DNA from: Maridesulfovibrio zosterae DSM 11974
GTDB taxonomy: Bacteria; Desulfobacterota; Desulfovibrionia; Desulfovibrionales; Desulfovibrionaceae
NCBI RefSeq assembly: GCF_000425265.1
Contig: NZ_AUDC01000011.1
Location: 372,001-436,000 of the forward strand
Direction: 5' to 3'
Length of the DNA: 64,000 nt
Shown here in pieces: positions 7,123-15,982 of this stretch. Below the pieces are notes generated by a model that was not told the DNA's origin, did not search any database, and was given only the letters and a program-made list of their open reading frames with translations. Made by a program: the position numbers and the translations under genes. Positions within the stretch are counted from its first letter, which is position 1. Every line of letters begins with the position of its first letter.

Positions 7123-9516
7123 AGCTGTGAATTTGGAACAAAAGCCGAAACATTGGAAGTGTTGAAGAAAGCGGGATTTAATATTCCTTCACTGTATTAT
7201 TTCAGTCTTGCAGAATGGGATAATAATTCCAATTCGACTATTGAGGCTATTCAGCATGCTTTCCCCGGCGATGGAGAACTCACAATAGTTCGTAGCAGTT
7301 CTTTAGCTGAGGACAATAGTAAGACCTCGCAGGCAGGGGCGTTCAAATCCATTATGAATATTAATCCCAAGTGCAAATCCGAGTTACGTGCGGCGGTAGA
7401 AACTGTTTTTGCCTCTTATAATGGCTCCAGTAATGATCAAGTTCTTATTCAGTCGATGGTAAAGAACATCGGAGTAAGTGGGGTTATCATGACCCGCTGC
7501 CTTCAGGATGGTTCTCCATACTATGTTATTAACTATGATGACGAATCCGGAAAGACTGACTCTATAACCGGTGGAACTGGTGTTAGTAAGACTATATATA
7601 TTTATAAGGGCGTAGAGAAGAAAGATTTTGATTCTTCACGAGTGCGTGCAATGATGAATCTTGTGCGTAAACTCGAGTCTGTATTTTCCGGAGTGCCTCT
7701 TGATATTGAATTTGCCATTGATAAAAAACAAGTGATGCATCTTTTTCAGGTTCGTAGGATTTGTACCTGCCAGCATTGGAAGCCAGATGTTGAGAATATT
7801 GTTTCGGATAAAATTGCATTTGTCGAACAGTTTGTCTCTCGATATTTAAAGAAACGTGCAGGACTTTTTGGTGAAAAATCGATTCTTGGAGTCATGCCGG
7901 ACTGGAACCCAGCAGAAATAATAGGTATTACGCCTCGTCCTTTGGCAGCTTCACTTTATAGGGAAATCATAACCCGGAAGAACTGGAGCAGAGCGCGTGA
8001 AGAAATGGGATACCGAAAAATGCCTCCCGAAGAATTGATGATTCTTGTGGCGGGCAGACCGTATATTGATATCCGAAATAGTTTTAATTCTTTTCTCCCA
8101 GAAGGATTGAACTCCGTTACCGCGGAAAAGATAATTAACGCTTGGTTGGATTATCTGGATCGAAATCCACAGTATCATGATAAGGTTGAATTTGAAGTTG
8201 CCACTACTATTTACGATCCCTGTTTTGAAGAAGATTTTAAAACCCGATACCCCAAACTATTAAGTACTGAAGAATTTGAATCTTATAAACAAAAACTTCT
8301 TTCTCTAACTAACGAGAATCTCCTCCCCGGTGGGACTTTGCAGAGTGCATATAATAGAATCGCAACGCTTGTCGCCACCCAAAAAAAATACCCTGACATT
8401 GATCGTAGTAATAGTGTTTTTGAAGTGCTGGCTATAGTCAAGCAACTGCTTGAAGATTGTTCTAAATTTGGAACCCTGCCGTTTTCAATAATTGCGAGAC
8501 ATGGATTCATCGCCGAAACTTTTCTGAGAGCTATTATTCGTAAAAAAGGTCTTTCTAAAGAGCGCGTCAATATTTTTAAGAGGTCTATTGAGACTGTGTC
8601 CGGTGAAATGAGTAAAAATTTTAGACTAGTCTGTGCCGGAAAATTGGGCAAAGATGTTTTTTTGGAAAAATATGGGCATCTACGCCCGGGCACATATGAC
8701 ATTCTTTCACCAAGATATCTTGATCGTAGAGATCTTTTTTTAGATGTCCCAGATATACATAATAATAATCATCTCTGCCAAAAATTTCATCTAAGCCAAA
8801 AAGAAAGAGATACCATAAATAAAATTTTTTCCGAATCCGGCATTACTGCCGTAAATGCAGATCAATTCATGGATTATGCAGGTAAGGCGATTGCGGGGCG
8901 TGAATATGGCAAGTTTGTCTTCACTCGTAACCTTTCCAACGCTCTTGAAGGGATTTCCTATTGGGGAGAGCTGATTGGTCTTGATAAACATGAGATTTCT
9001 TTTCTTAATATTTCAGAAATTACCGACAGTTTATTTTCTCAGTTGGATGGCAATATTCGCGAGCATTTTATCGCTCTGGTTGATAAGGGCAAACATCAGT
9101 ACGAGTTGGCTAACTCATTTAAGCTCAGTTATTTGATTAGGTCGTCAAAAGATGTATATATTGTTCCCCAACATAGATGTACCCCCAATTTCATTACGAC
9201 TAACAAAGTAGAAGCCCCTGTAGTCAAGGTTAATACGAATTATGTGGAAAGTCAGGATTTAGACGGGTGTGTTGTGTGTATTGAAAGTGCCGATCCTGGT
9301 TATGATTGGATCTTTACTCGATCCATCGCCGGTCTGGTGACCAAATATGGAGGAACCAATTCACATATGGCGATACGCTGTGCGGAATATGGTCTCCCGG
9401 CCGCCATCGGATGTGGAGAATTATTGTTTGATAAGATCTCTTCTGCACAAAAATGCACGCTTGATGCCGGACAACAAACTTTAAGTCCAGCTTCTTCGGG
9501 CGCGGACTTGAGCTAA
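7123..9516 (+). CDS. L-glutamine kinase-like enzyme (PEP synthase/PPDK family)
   Basis: 797 aa from ATG 7123, which has GGAG nine bases upstream; ATG 7108 or 7042 are possible longer starts. The N-terminal third is a pyruvate-phosphate-dikinase ATP-grasp domain (TIVRSSSLAEDN, then PLDIEFAIDKKQVMHLFQVR). The C-terminus is the swivelling phosphohistidine domain, TKYGGTNSHMAIRCAEYGLP, with His748 as the expected phosphorylated residue. A PEP synthase would carry a C-terminal pyruvate-binding barrel; that is absent. With the four next genes it matches Campylobacter jejuni Cj1418, which makes L-glutamine phosphate from ATP and glutamine. I infer the same first step of phosphoramidate synthesis here. 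Confidence 0.82.
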   Translation, partial: SCEFGTKAETLEVLKKAGFNIPSLYYFSLAEWDNNSNSTIEAIQHAFPGDGELTIVRSSSLAEDNSKTSQAGAFKSIMNINPKCKSELRAAVETVFASYNGSSNDQVLIQSMVKNIGVSGVIMTRCLQDGSPYYVINYDDESGKTDSITGGTGVSKTIYIYKGVEKKDFDSSRVRAMMNLVRKLESVFSGVPLDIEFAIDKKQVMHLFQVRRICTCQHWKPDVENIVSDKIAFVEQFVSRYLKKRAGLFGEKSILGVMPDWNPAEIIGITPRPLAASLYREIITRKNWSRAREEMGYRKMPPEELMILVAGRPYIDIRNSFNSFLPEGLNSVTAEKIINAWLDYLDRNPQYHDKVEFEVATTIYDPCFEEDFKTRYPKLLSTEEFESYKQKLLSLTNENLLPGGTLQSAYNRIATLVATQKKYPDIDRSNSVFEVLAIVKQLLEDCSKFGTLPFSIIARHGFIAETFLRAIIRKKGLSKERVNIFKRSIETVSGEMSKNFRLVCAGKLGKDVFLEKYGHLRPGTYDILSPRYLDRRDLFLDVPDIHNNNHLCQKFHLSQKERDTINKIFSESGITAVNADQFMDYAGKAIAGREYGKFVFTRNLSNALEGISYWGELIGLDKHEISFLNISEITDSLFSQLDGNIREHFIALVDKGKHQYELANSFKLSYLIRSSKDVYIVPQHRCTPNFITTNKVEAPVVKVNTNYVESQDLDGCVVCIESADPGYDWIFTRSIAGLVTKYGGTNSHMAIRCAEYGLPAAIGCGELLFDKISSAQKCTLDAGQQTLSPASSGADLS

Positions 9517-9520
9517 GATC

Positions 9521-10150
9521 ATGTTTGAAAATTTACGTATTGGTTTAAGCATGCGGCGTAGTGATGCCTGTAATTATAATGAACAAAGAGATGGACTGGC
9601 AACCTCTTGGTATGATTTTCTGGGAATGGCTCTACCTGGTAGTACTTGGGTTGCGCTTCCCAATATTGGAGATAGTGTAGTTAGGACCGTGGACTCCCTT
9701 GGATTAAACGGGTTGATATTGACAGGCGGTGAAAGTATGGGAATAAATCCACAAAGAGACGAAAGCGAGACGGCATTAATCTCATTGGCTCTGAAACGAG
9801 ATATTCCTATAATCGGAGTCTGCCGAGGTCTTCAGATGCTGTATGCTCATTTTGGCGGGAAGTTTGTTACCTGCGCAAAGGATGAACATGTTGCCAAACG
9901 ACATTTTGTTTTTTTTGAAAAAAATCCTTTGTGGAACATGGAGAAGCAAAGAGTTAATTCTTATCATACCAATGCAATAGAGGTGGAGGGATTGTCCTAT
10001 TGTTTACAGCCTTTGGCGTTGGATTCTTCCGGGCTGGTTGAGGGAGTGTTTTCGACTAAGCATAGGCTGGCCGGGATCATGTGGCATCCAGAAAGGGAAG
10101 ATGTATTTGCGAAATCTGATCTTTCCATTTTTAGAAATTTTTTTGAATAA
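9521..10150 (+). CDS. Gamma-glutamyl-CDP-amidate hydrolase-like class I amidotransferase
   Basis: 209-aa class I glutamine-amidotransferase fold (peptidase C26 type) in the cytoplasm. The nucleophile is Cys101 in IIGVCRGLQML, with His189 and Glu191 in MWHPERE completing the triad. It starts four bases after the kinase gene, so the two are coupled. By itself it resembles gamma-glutamyl-GABA hydrolases such as PuuD. In the C. jejuni pathway the equivalent enzyme (Cj1417) hydrolyses gamma-glutamyl-CDP-amidate to glutamate and cytidine diphosphoramidate. The operon context makes that role more likely than polyamine breakdown. Confidence 0.82.
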   Translation: MFENLRIGLSMRRSDACNYNEQRDGLATSWYDFLGMALPGSTWVALPNIGDSVVRTVDSLGLNGLILTGGESMGINPQRDESETALISLALKRDIPIIGVCRGLQMLYAHFGGKFVTCAKDEHVAKRHFVFFEKNPLWNMEKQRVNSYHTNAIEVEGLSYCLQPLALDSSGLVEGVFSTKHRLAGIMWHPEREDVFAKSDLSIFRNFFE

Positions 10151-10170
10151 TTCCGGTAAAGGATAATTAA

Positions 10171-10920
10171 ATGAAGGCAATTATTCTCGCAGCAGGTCGC
10201 GGTTCGCGAATGAAAAATGAAACCACTAACAAACCTAAATGTCTTATTGAATTAATGGGACGGCCTCTTTTGCATTGGCAACTTGATGCATTGAAAAAAG
10301 CTAGCGTAGACCAGATTATGGTTGTTCGCGGTTATCTTGCAGGGAAGTTGAAAGGTGATTTTATCACTATAGATAATCCACGCTGGGCTGAATCCAACAT
10401 GGTTGAAACTCTGCGTAAGGCTTCATCATGGCTGAAAGATGAGCCTTGTATCGTCTCTTATTCGGACATTGTTTATCGTCCCGAACATATTCGGGCGATT
10501 TGCGAATGTGATTGTGATATCGGCATAACCTATGATATACATTGGGAATACCTCTGGAAGTTGCGATTTAATAATCCGCTAAGTGATGCCGAAATTTTCA
10601 AGGAGAGTGAAGGCCTCCTTCTTGAAATAGGGGGACGGGCTGACAATATTGATGAAATAAAAGGGCAGTACATGGGACTACTCTATTTCACTCCGCGCGG
10701 CTGGGATGTTGTTGATGGACAGCTTTCGGAGTTGGGGCAAGAGCGGGTGGATAAACTTGATATGACTGCCTTACTAAGATTGCTTCTTGATAAGGGAGTC
10801 CAAATTGGTGCTATTCCTGTTCATGGCGGTTGGGTTGAAGCTGATTCGATGCAGGATATCAGAGCATATGAGGATGTTCTGGCGTGGAATGATGAATGGA
10901 GTCATGACTGGCGGAAGTAG
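10171..10920 (+). CDS. CTP:phosphoglutamine cytidylyltransferase-like nucleotidyltransferase
   Basis: 249-aa NTP_transferase-fold protein. The N-terminal signature ILAAGRGSRM with KPKCLIELMGRPLLHW about 20 residues later is the nucleotide-binding loop. Downstream acidic motifs (SYSDIVYR, VEADSMQDI) fit metal and product binding as in LicC-like cytidylyltransferases. In C. jejuni the matching step (Cj1416) transfers CMP from CTP to L-glutamine phosphate. The gene sits 20 bases after the hydrolase with an AAGGATAAT ribosome-binding region. Assignment to phosphoglutamine rather than phosphocholine rests on the flanking glutamine kinase and hydrolase. Confidence 0.82.
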   Translation: MKAIILAAGRGSRMKNETTNKPKCLIELMGRPLLHWQLDALKKASVDQIMVVRGYLAGKLKGDFITIDNPRWAESNMVETLRKASSWLKDEPCIVSYSDIVYRPEHIRAICECDCDIGITYDIHWEYLWKLRFNNPLSDAEIFKESEGLLLEIGGRADNIDEIKGQYMGLLYFTPRGWDVVDGQLSELGQERVDKLDMTALLRLLLDKGVQIGAIPVHGGWVEADSMQDIRAYEDVLAWNDEWSHDWRK

Positions 10921-10948
10921 CCGCATATAGAAGTTAATTTTTCAGGAG

Positions 10949-11728
10949 ATGACAATGAAACATGGTGATTTTTCCGGTCTGGCTGAAAATTATAGTAAAT
11001 ACAGACCTGGGTATTCTGATATGGTTGTTGATCTTATCGGGAAAACTGTCTCTTGCAGTTTTCCCAAGGTAAAAGCTATAAAAGTAGTAGATGTCGGTGC
11101 CGGAACAGGAATTTTCAGTCGAATGCTTGCAGGCAAAGGGCTTGAAGTTACAGCTGTTGAACCTAATGATGATATGCGCATACACGGAATAGAAGACTGC
11201 AAAGATACTAATATTTCATACATTAATGGCTCCGCGGAAGAAACAGGACTTGAAAATGGTTGTTGTGCACTAGTTACAATGGCTTCATCTTTTCATTGGC
11301 CTGACTTTAATAAAGCTGTTGCAGAGTTCGCAAGGCTACTTAGGCCTGGAGGCTATTTTCTTGCTTTGTGGAATACTCGGGCAGTGGAAAGAGATCCTTT
11401 CACTAAGGACGTTGAAGAATATCTGCATAAACTTCTGCCGAAACTTAAACGTAAATCTTCCGGGCGGTCCGAATTTTGTGATAACTTACATTCCCGACTC
11501 TCTGGGTGCGATGAGTTTGAGGATGTAGTTTATCTGGAAGGTTTTCATGTTGAGCAACAAAATCAGGAAAGATATATCGGACTTTGGAATTCTGTTAATG
11601 ATATCAGAGTTCAAGCCGGAGAAGAACAGTTCAAAAAATTTATGGATTACATTGAAAAAGAAACCAATAAAATTCCCTATATTAATGCCCATTACCAGAC
11701 GCGGGCATGGCTTGCCAGACGCAAGTAG
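10949..11728 (+). CDS. SAM-dependent methyltransferase of the phosphoramidate operon
   Basis: 259-aa class I methyltransferase. Motif I is VVDVGAGTGIFSRM at about residues 46-59, the acidic motif II is VTAVEPNDDM, and the post-motif ASSFHWPDFNKAVAEFARLLRPGG is typical of Methyltransf_11/25 proteins. A clear AGGAGATGACAATG start region lies 28 bases after the cytidylyltransferase. The C. jejuni locus also encodes methyltransferases that put the O-methyl group on the phosphoramidate. The methyl acceptor here could be the phosphoramidate or a sugar. Function in the pathway is inferred from position. Confidence 0.75.
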   Translation: MTMKHGDFSGLAENYSKYRPGYSDMVVDLIGKTVSCSFPKVKAIKVVDVGAGTGIFSRMLAGKGLEVTAVEPNDDMRIHGIEDCKDTNISYINGSAEETGLENGCCALVTMASSFHWPDFNKAVAEFARLLRPGGYFLALWNTRAVERDPFTKDVEEYLHKLLPKLKRKSSGRSEFCDNLHSRLSGCDEFEDVVYLEGFHVEQQNQERYIGLWNSVNDIRVQAGEEQFKKFMDYIEKETNKIPYINAHYQTRAWLARRK

Positions 11729-11734
11729 GATAAT

Positions 11735-12262
11735 ATGAGTAATTTAGGAAAAGTAATCTGGTTGACTGGTCTTTCCGCGTCTGGGAAGTCAACCATAGCG
11801 AGAAATATGCAGGAACTCCTCAAAGAAAAGGGAATTATCTCCCTTCTCCTTGATGGAGATCTTTTTCGTGAAGCTATGGCCGACCATAATTGCGGGCATG
11901 ACCCTGAAAGCAGGATCCTTAATGCATACAGGATAAGCCGATTTGCCAATATGGCTGCAAGGCAGGGGCTGGTGGTCATCGTTGCAACAATGTCCCTTTA
12001 CCATGATATTCATAACTGGAATAGAAACAATTTTCCAGATTATTTTGAAGTCCTTATCAAGGCAGATTTGACCATATTGCAGAAAAGAGACCCCAAGGGG
12101 CTTTATAAGCATGTGAAATCTGGATATGCGGAAAATCTGCCGGGTATGGATTTGAAAGCAGAATTTCCCTTGAATCCTGATCTTATAATTAATAATAACG
12201 ATCACCTTGATGATGTAAGAATGCTGGCAGAATTGGTAATTCACCAGTGTGGCTTGTATTAA
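11735..12262 (+). CDS. Cytidine-diphosphoramidate kinase-like (CysC/APS-kinase family)
   Basis: 175-aa P-loop kinase of the APS-kinase family. Walker A GLSASGKST spans residues 12-20. LLDGDLFREAM is the family acidic loop, and later motifs (ILNAYRISRFANMAARQG, KRDPKGLYKHVKSG) match CysC. It lies six bases after the methyltransferase. No ATP sulfurylase or other assimilation gene is nearby. In C. jejuni the CysC-like Cj1415 phosphorylates the 3'-hydroxyl of cytidine diphosphoramidate, making a PAPS-like activated donor. I therefore read this as that kinase. A plain cysC call would probably be a misannotation. Confidence 0.8.
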   Translation: MSNLGKVIWLTGLSASGKSTIARNMQELLKEKGIISLLLDGDLFREAMADHNCGHDPESRILNAYRISRFANMAARQGLVVIVATMSLYHDIHNWNRNNFPDYFEVLIKADLTILQKRDPKGLYKHVKSGYAENLPGMDLKAEFPLNPDLIINNNDHLDDVRMLAELVIHQCGLY

Positions 12263-12321
12263 ATTTTGGCTTTAAACTACTAGGTAAATAATTACTTAGC
12301 GAGTGCTCAGGAGAGGTAAAA

Positions 12322-14409
12322 TTGGGAGAACAGAATCTACCAAATATCGAAATTATGAATAATTCTGCTGGTGTGGTTGTGTGGGTTAGTTCCTCTTGTC
12401 CTGAAGGACAAGCTGTTGCTGAGGTTCTTAAAAAGTCTTTAATAAGATATGGGCTCTATGTTGTTCTTTTAATTGAAACTGAAATGCAGACTACATGTAG
12501 TGTGTCTTTTGAGGAGCATCTTTCGTGCATCATTAAAATATTATGTGCCCAAAATGGAGTTGTGATTGTTTCTGCGGCAGAGAGTAGCAGCCGAAATATT
12601 AGAGGTTTAAAATATAATTTTTTTGATGCCATTGTTTCTGTAGAAAATGTTTTACTAGAGAAAAAGATAGACAGAGAAAAAGGGAGCGACTCTGTACTAA
12701 TACATACATGGTCTATGGAGAATTTTTCAAAAGATGAAATAGCTGGAAATATTATTGATCAACTGAAAGTATATGGACAACTACCTACACCCTCTGTTCC
12801 TGAATCTACAACTTTGGTATTGCGTACTTTGAAAAAAGATTTAGCTGAGCAGATTAGGAAAAATAAAAATAATGAACGGAACTTTTTACATGTTGTGCGT
12901 GGTCATTTAAATACAATTCAAGATCTTACCAGTAAAAATAATAAGTTTATTTCCGAAGCAAAAGAACACAAAAGAAGGTATGAAGTTCTTGTTGACCACT
13001 TAAGTCAAGGCGATAACGATTCTAACCTGAAAAAGAGTCCGGAAAATCATTTTCAGGGAGACACCGCTCCTTTTTTTTCAGGAAGCCATACTTGGAATGA
13101 ACATTTCAAGCTGGCAAAAGAGCTAATTGTAAGTGGAAAATTTAATTTAGCTCAAAAACAGTTGGTTGCTGCCGATTTATTAAACATAGGAGAACCCGAT
13201 TTACTGGCTTGGTATGAAGCAGCCAATGCAGAACAATACAGATGCTTATCCGCTCCTTTGCATAGAGATTTGGCTAGTTGTAATAATAAGTATTCCTTTT
13301 ATATTTCTCCCTCTGGTCGTGCAGGAGCCGCGTTTATCCCAAATTTTTTATCTCTCCATCCCCATCTGCATGCGCCTAGCTTTTTAGTTTCAGATAAGTA
13401 TGGAACAATGAAGGGTTTGGAAGATTATTTGGTTATTTCCAATGAAAGATTCAATAAAGGTGGTATACAGTTCGGGTACAATGATCATGGGCATAGAGCA
13501 TGGAAAGCTGGTTCTATTTCTCACCTATTTAAGGATGAAACTTTTATTCAATTTGTGCGAGATCCGATATCTTCTCTAAAATCATCGCTGACGCATAGTA
13601 ATTCTATTGTAAGTAATGAAGAACAGTTTGCTTTGGTTTCTCCTATTTGGAAGAAAAAAATATATATTGATTTTTCTGAAATAGACAATTTTAACGCAGA
13701 TTCTTTGTCTTACGATGATACTAATATCAAACCACCAAAACCAGAGCGGACGATAGCCTTTTTTGCAAGGCTAAGGTTATACTATCAACAAGGATTTGAA
13801 TGTAGCACCCAATTTCCGAAATGGGAGGTATTTGATGCTGCTGAGTTTATGCCTGATACAATTAATATTGGTATGCCTAAGCTTTTATCCGTGATTGGGG
13901 CTCAGTCAGATTACTTTCACCCTATATACCAGAGACTCTGTTATTCTGGAGTTAATCATTGTCTGATGTTTAATAGTATTAATATTAAGTTTAATTCTCA
14001 AAATATTTCTTTTTTTCTTGATTACGCTGGTAATACAATGTTTTCAGACCTTAATGATAAATGTGAAGTGGCATATACCGATCCTGACGACCTCCTTTTA
14101 GATTTAGGTTTAAGTGAGCACAGGCTAGCCTTATGTTGTTGCCACAAAGATTGGTTCGCCTTACCTGCCGAAGAGCGTAAGCGATTTGTTAATGATGGAT
14201 GGGGCGATAAAATCTTGCGGAAAGTGATGATACCAACATGGGCTAATACTTATCAAGTATGGAAAAAGAATCCTTACGTACAACCTGTTAAAGAGATTTC
14301 TAAAGAGATTAGGCGTGAATTTGGGTCAATCATTGCTGAAGATACGAAACTTTTTTTAGATCGATTTGGAGATCGTTGTATAGATTGGGATACGGATTTT
14401 CTGCTATAA
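12322..14409 (+). CDS. Putative phosphoramidate transferase: degenerate CysC-like + sulfotransferase-like domains
   Basis: 695 aa from TTG, with AGGAGAGG seven bases upstream. Residues about 12-170 align by eye with the preceding kinase (VVVWVSSSCPEGQAVAEVLK against KVIWLTGLSASGKSTIARNM), but the P-loop GKS is lost, so it is a pseudo-kinase domain. Residues about 185-235 look coiled-coil. From about 323, YSFYISPSGRAGAAFIPNFL resembles the phosphosulfate-binding loop of sulfotransferases, and FVRDPISSLKSSLTHS near 408 resembles their 3'-phosphate loop. A sulfotransferase fold that uses a 3'-phosphorylated CDP-amidate donor would complete the operon. The role as transferase is inference; the acceptor is probably cell-surface glycan. 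Confidence 0.6.
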   Translation: MGEQNLPNIEIMNNSAGVVVWVSSSCPEGQAVAEVLKKSLIRYGLYVVLLIETEMQTTCSVSFEEHLSCIIKILCAQNGVVIVSAAESSSRNIRGLKYNFFDAIVSVENVLLEKKIDREKGSDSVLIHTWSMENFSKDEIAGNIIDQLKVYGQLPTPSVPESTTLVLRTLKKDLAEQIRKNKNNERNFLHVVRGHLNTIQDLTSKNNKFISEAKEHKRRYEVLVDHLSQGDNDSNLKKSPENHFQGDTAPFFSGSHTWNEHFKLAKELIVSGKFNLAQKQLVAADLLNIGEPDLLAWYEAANAEQYRCLSAPLHRDLASCNNKYSFYISPSGRAGAAFIPNFLSLHPHLHAPSFLVSDKYGTMKGLEDYLVISNERFNKGGIQFGYNDHGHRAWKAGSISHLFKDETFIQFVRDPISSLKSSLTHSNSIVSNEEQFALVSPIWKKKIYIDFSEIDNFNADSLSYDDTNIKPPKPERTIAFFARLRLYYQQGFECSTQFPKWEVFDAAEFMPDTINIGMPKLLSVIGAQSDYFHPIYQRLCYSGVNHCLMFNSINIKFNSQNISFFLDYAGNTMFSDLNDKCEVAYTDPDDLLLDLGLSEHRLALCCCHKDWFALPAEERKRFVNDGWGDKILRKVMIPTWANTYQVWKKNPYVQPVKEISKEIRREFGSIIAEDTKLFLDRFGDRCIDWDTDFLL

Positions 14410-14578
14410 TAGAAAGTGTGGCAAGATCACGTTAGGAAAAATTACCGCCTCGGTGGCAATTGGTGTATCAAGGAGGTGGGCGTGTTCTTAATCCCAATTC
14501 ACTTTTTCTCTTGAATGGCTACTTATGGGGCTGGCGGTAGTTGCTTTAATTCTTCGAAAAAATTTCAGATAAAGTAAA

Positions 14579-14615
14579 TCAACAGGCCAGCTACTTTTTA
14601 GCCGACCTATTGATT
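14579..14615. terminator. Bidirectional terminator between convergent genes
   Basis: AACAGGCCAGCTA and TAGCCGACCTATT form an imperfect stem around a CTTTTT loop, between the end of the phosphoramidate operon and the convergent hydrolase gene. Confidence 0.45.
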
Positions 14616-14640
14616 TTAGATAGTTGTATAGGTATGGAAG

Positions 14641-15717
14641 CTAGCGCGGAGTTACTTCTTTGATAGCCAGCCCTGTCGGCTCTGATACGGGAATGGCTTT
14701 ATAATCTGATCTGGTAAAATCAAGTTTTTTTAGATCAATGGCCTTTAAGGTCTGGTCGTCATAGTCAGCAAAGTAGACTACTCGGTTAGTCTGATCTTCA
14801 ATTGTTATCCACTGAGTGTAGTCAGCCAACTCTCCATTGAGAGTTTTCTTTCTACTAATTCCTTCCATAACTGTAACCTGTTCAAGTAAGTGGCGGGCGA
14901 AAATGATAGCCTCGTCAGCATTTGCAGGTTGATATGCGAATTCTTTTAGTACCGCAGTTCTTACGAAACGCGAAGGTGGAGTGCAGTCTCCAGGTAATCC
15001 AAGTATGCCTGATCCATTTCCGGACCCTGAAATTTTAACTTCATTGAGTTCAAGATCTTTTTGTATCCATGGTGATAGGTTTACGTAATTACGTAAATTG
15101 GCAAGCTGCATGGGGAAAGGCGGTTCATTCGTCATAACGCCAATCGGATTGTCATATATGTTTAACTTCCCATCAATCCATTCGGCTACAATACTATTCC
15201 CATTTGCGTCGTGCACAGCAATATGCAGGACTGGCTTACCATCTAGCTCTTTTAGGCTATCTGCCCAGACCAGCACTTTGGGGAGATTCTTTTTTACTTC
15301 TTCAATGGTGCTGAAATTACCCAGAATCCAATCAGGGACCAGAGTTACTTCCAGCGCGCGTGACTCCGAACCTTTAGGTACGGTTTGATAGCCAACGGAA
15401 GGAAGCCAAAGAGCTTTTGCAGTAAGTCCTTTTTCGTTCATGCCGTCTGTAGAGGCGGTCAGTCCTAAAATTGAAAAACCTACAAAACCATAACGCTGCT
15501 TCCACTGTAGTCCTTTGGCTTTGTTGGGAGACTTTGAGATCCATTTTTTGCCTCTGGGGTATACTGTTGCTTTTGCCTGATCGCTGATAGCAAAGTCCAT
15601 GCTACGACCAGTCATAACAGTGTCATCCTTGGCTTTGATTACAAAATCCGTACACGCCTTTGCAGGAGCAGCATACAAGATTACTGCTAAGATTATTGCA
15701 AATATTTGGGCTATCAT
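14641..15717 (-). CDS. Exported choloylglycine hydrolase/penicillin V acylase family protein
   Basis: 358-aa Ntn-hydrolase of the linear amide C-N hydrolase family. A signal peptide (residues 1-21, ending in AAPAKA) places Cys22 (CTDFVIKAKDDTVMTGRSMDF) at the mature N-terminus, where it acts as nucleophile and free amine. Family-typical Asp, Asn and Arg positions follow (MTGRSMDF, VGFSILGLTASTDGMNEKGL, NGNSIVAEW). The protein should be periplasmic. Relatives cleave bile-salt conjugates, penicillin V or acyl-homoserine lactones; the substrate cannot be told here. An AGGAG site precedes the ATG. It is transcribed alone. Confidence 0.85.
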   Translation of the reverse strand: MIAQIFAIILAVILYAAPAKACTDFVIKAKDDTVMTGRSMDFAISDQAKATVYPRGKKWISKSPNKAKGLQWKQRYGFVGFSILGLTASTDGMNEKGLTAKALWLPSVGYQTVPKGSESRALEVTLVPDWILGNFSTIEEVKKNLPKVLVWADSLKELDGKPVLHIAVHDANGNSIVAEWIDGKLNIYDNPIGVMTNEPPFPMQLANLRNYVNLSPWIQKDLELNEVKISGSGNGSGILGLPGDCTPPSRFVRTAVLKEFAYQPANADEAIIFARHLLEQVTVMEGISRKKTLNGELADYTQWITIEDQTNRVVYFADYDDQTLKAIDLKKLDFTRSDYKAIPVSEPTGLAIKEVTPR

Positions 15718-15982
15718 AATTTCTCCTGTTATAATGGTTTTGTAAGAAGATCTTTAAGTGTTAGTGGTAATCAACTTTATTAAATGATTATCTTTATAAA
15801 TATCTTCTATATGTAACTATTAATATAAAGTGGAGAGTGAAGCAATCGTTGATGGTCCTGCTATGCATCATTTAGTCTCCTTTTCCATAGCACGCCCCTT
15901 ATCGTACGGGCAGTATCTGTCCGCACCTGTTCATGATCGTTCATCGTACTTGCCGCCTTATCAGGATTGATGGCTATGCCTA

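Noticed and set aside
7042-9516. Reading the first operon gene as PEP synthase or pyruvate phosphate dikinase
   Set aside because: The C-terminal PEP/pyruvate barrel is absent, the His domain is at the extreme end, and the downstream genes spell out phosphoramidate synthesis.
14468-14576. Membrane-like peptide (SLEWLLMGLAVVALILRKNFR) in the gap after the transferase gene
   Set aside because: The frame is broken by stops just upstream and lacks a start; it might be a fossil sorting-signal tail but cannot be supported.
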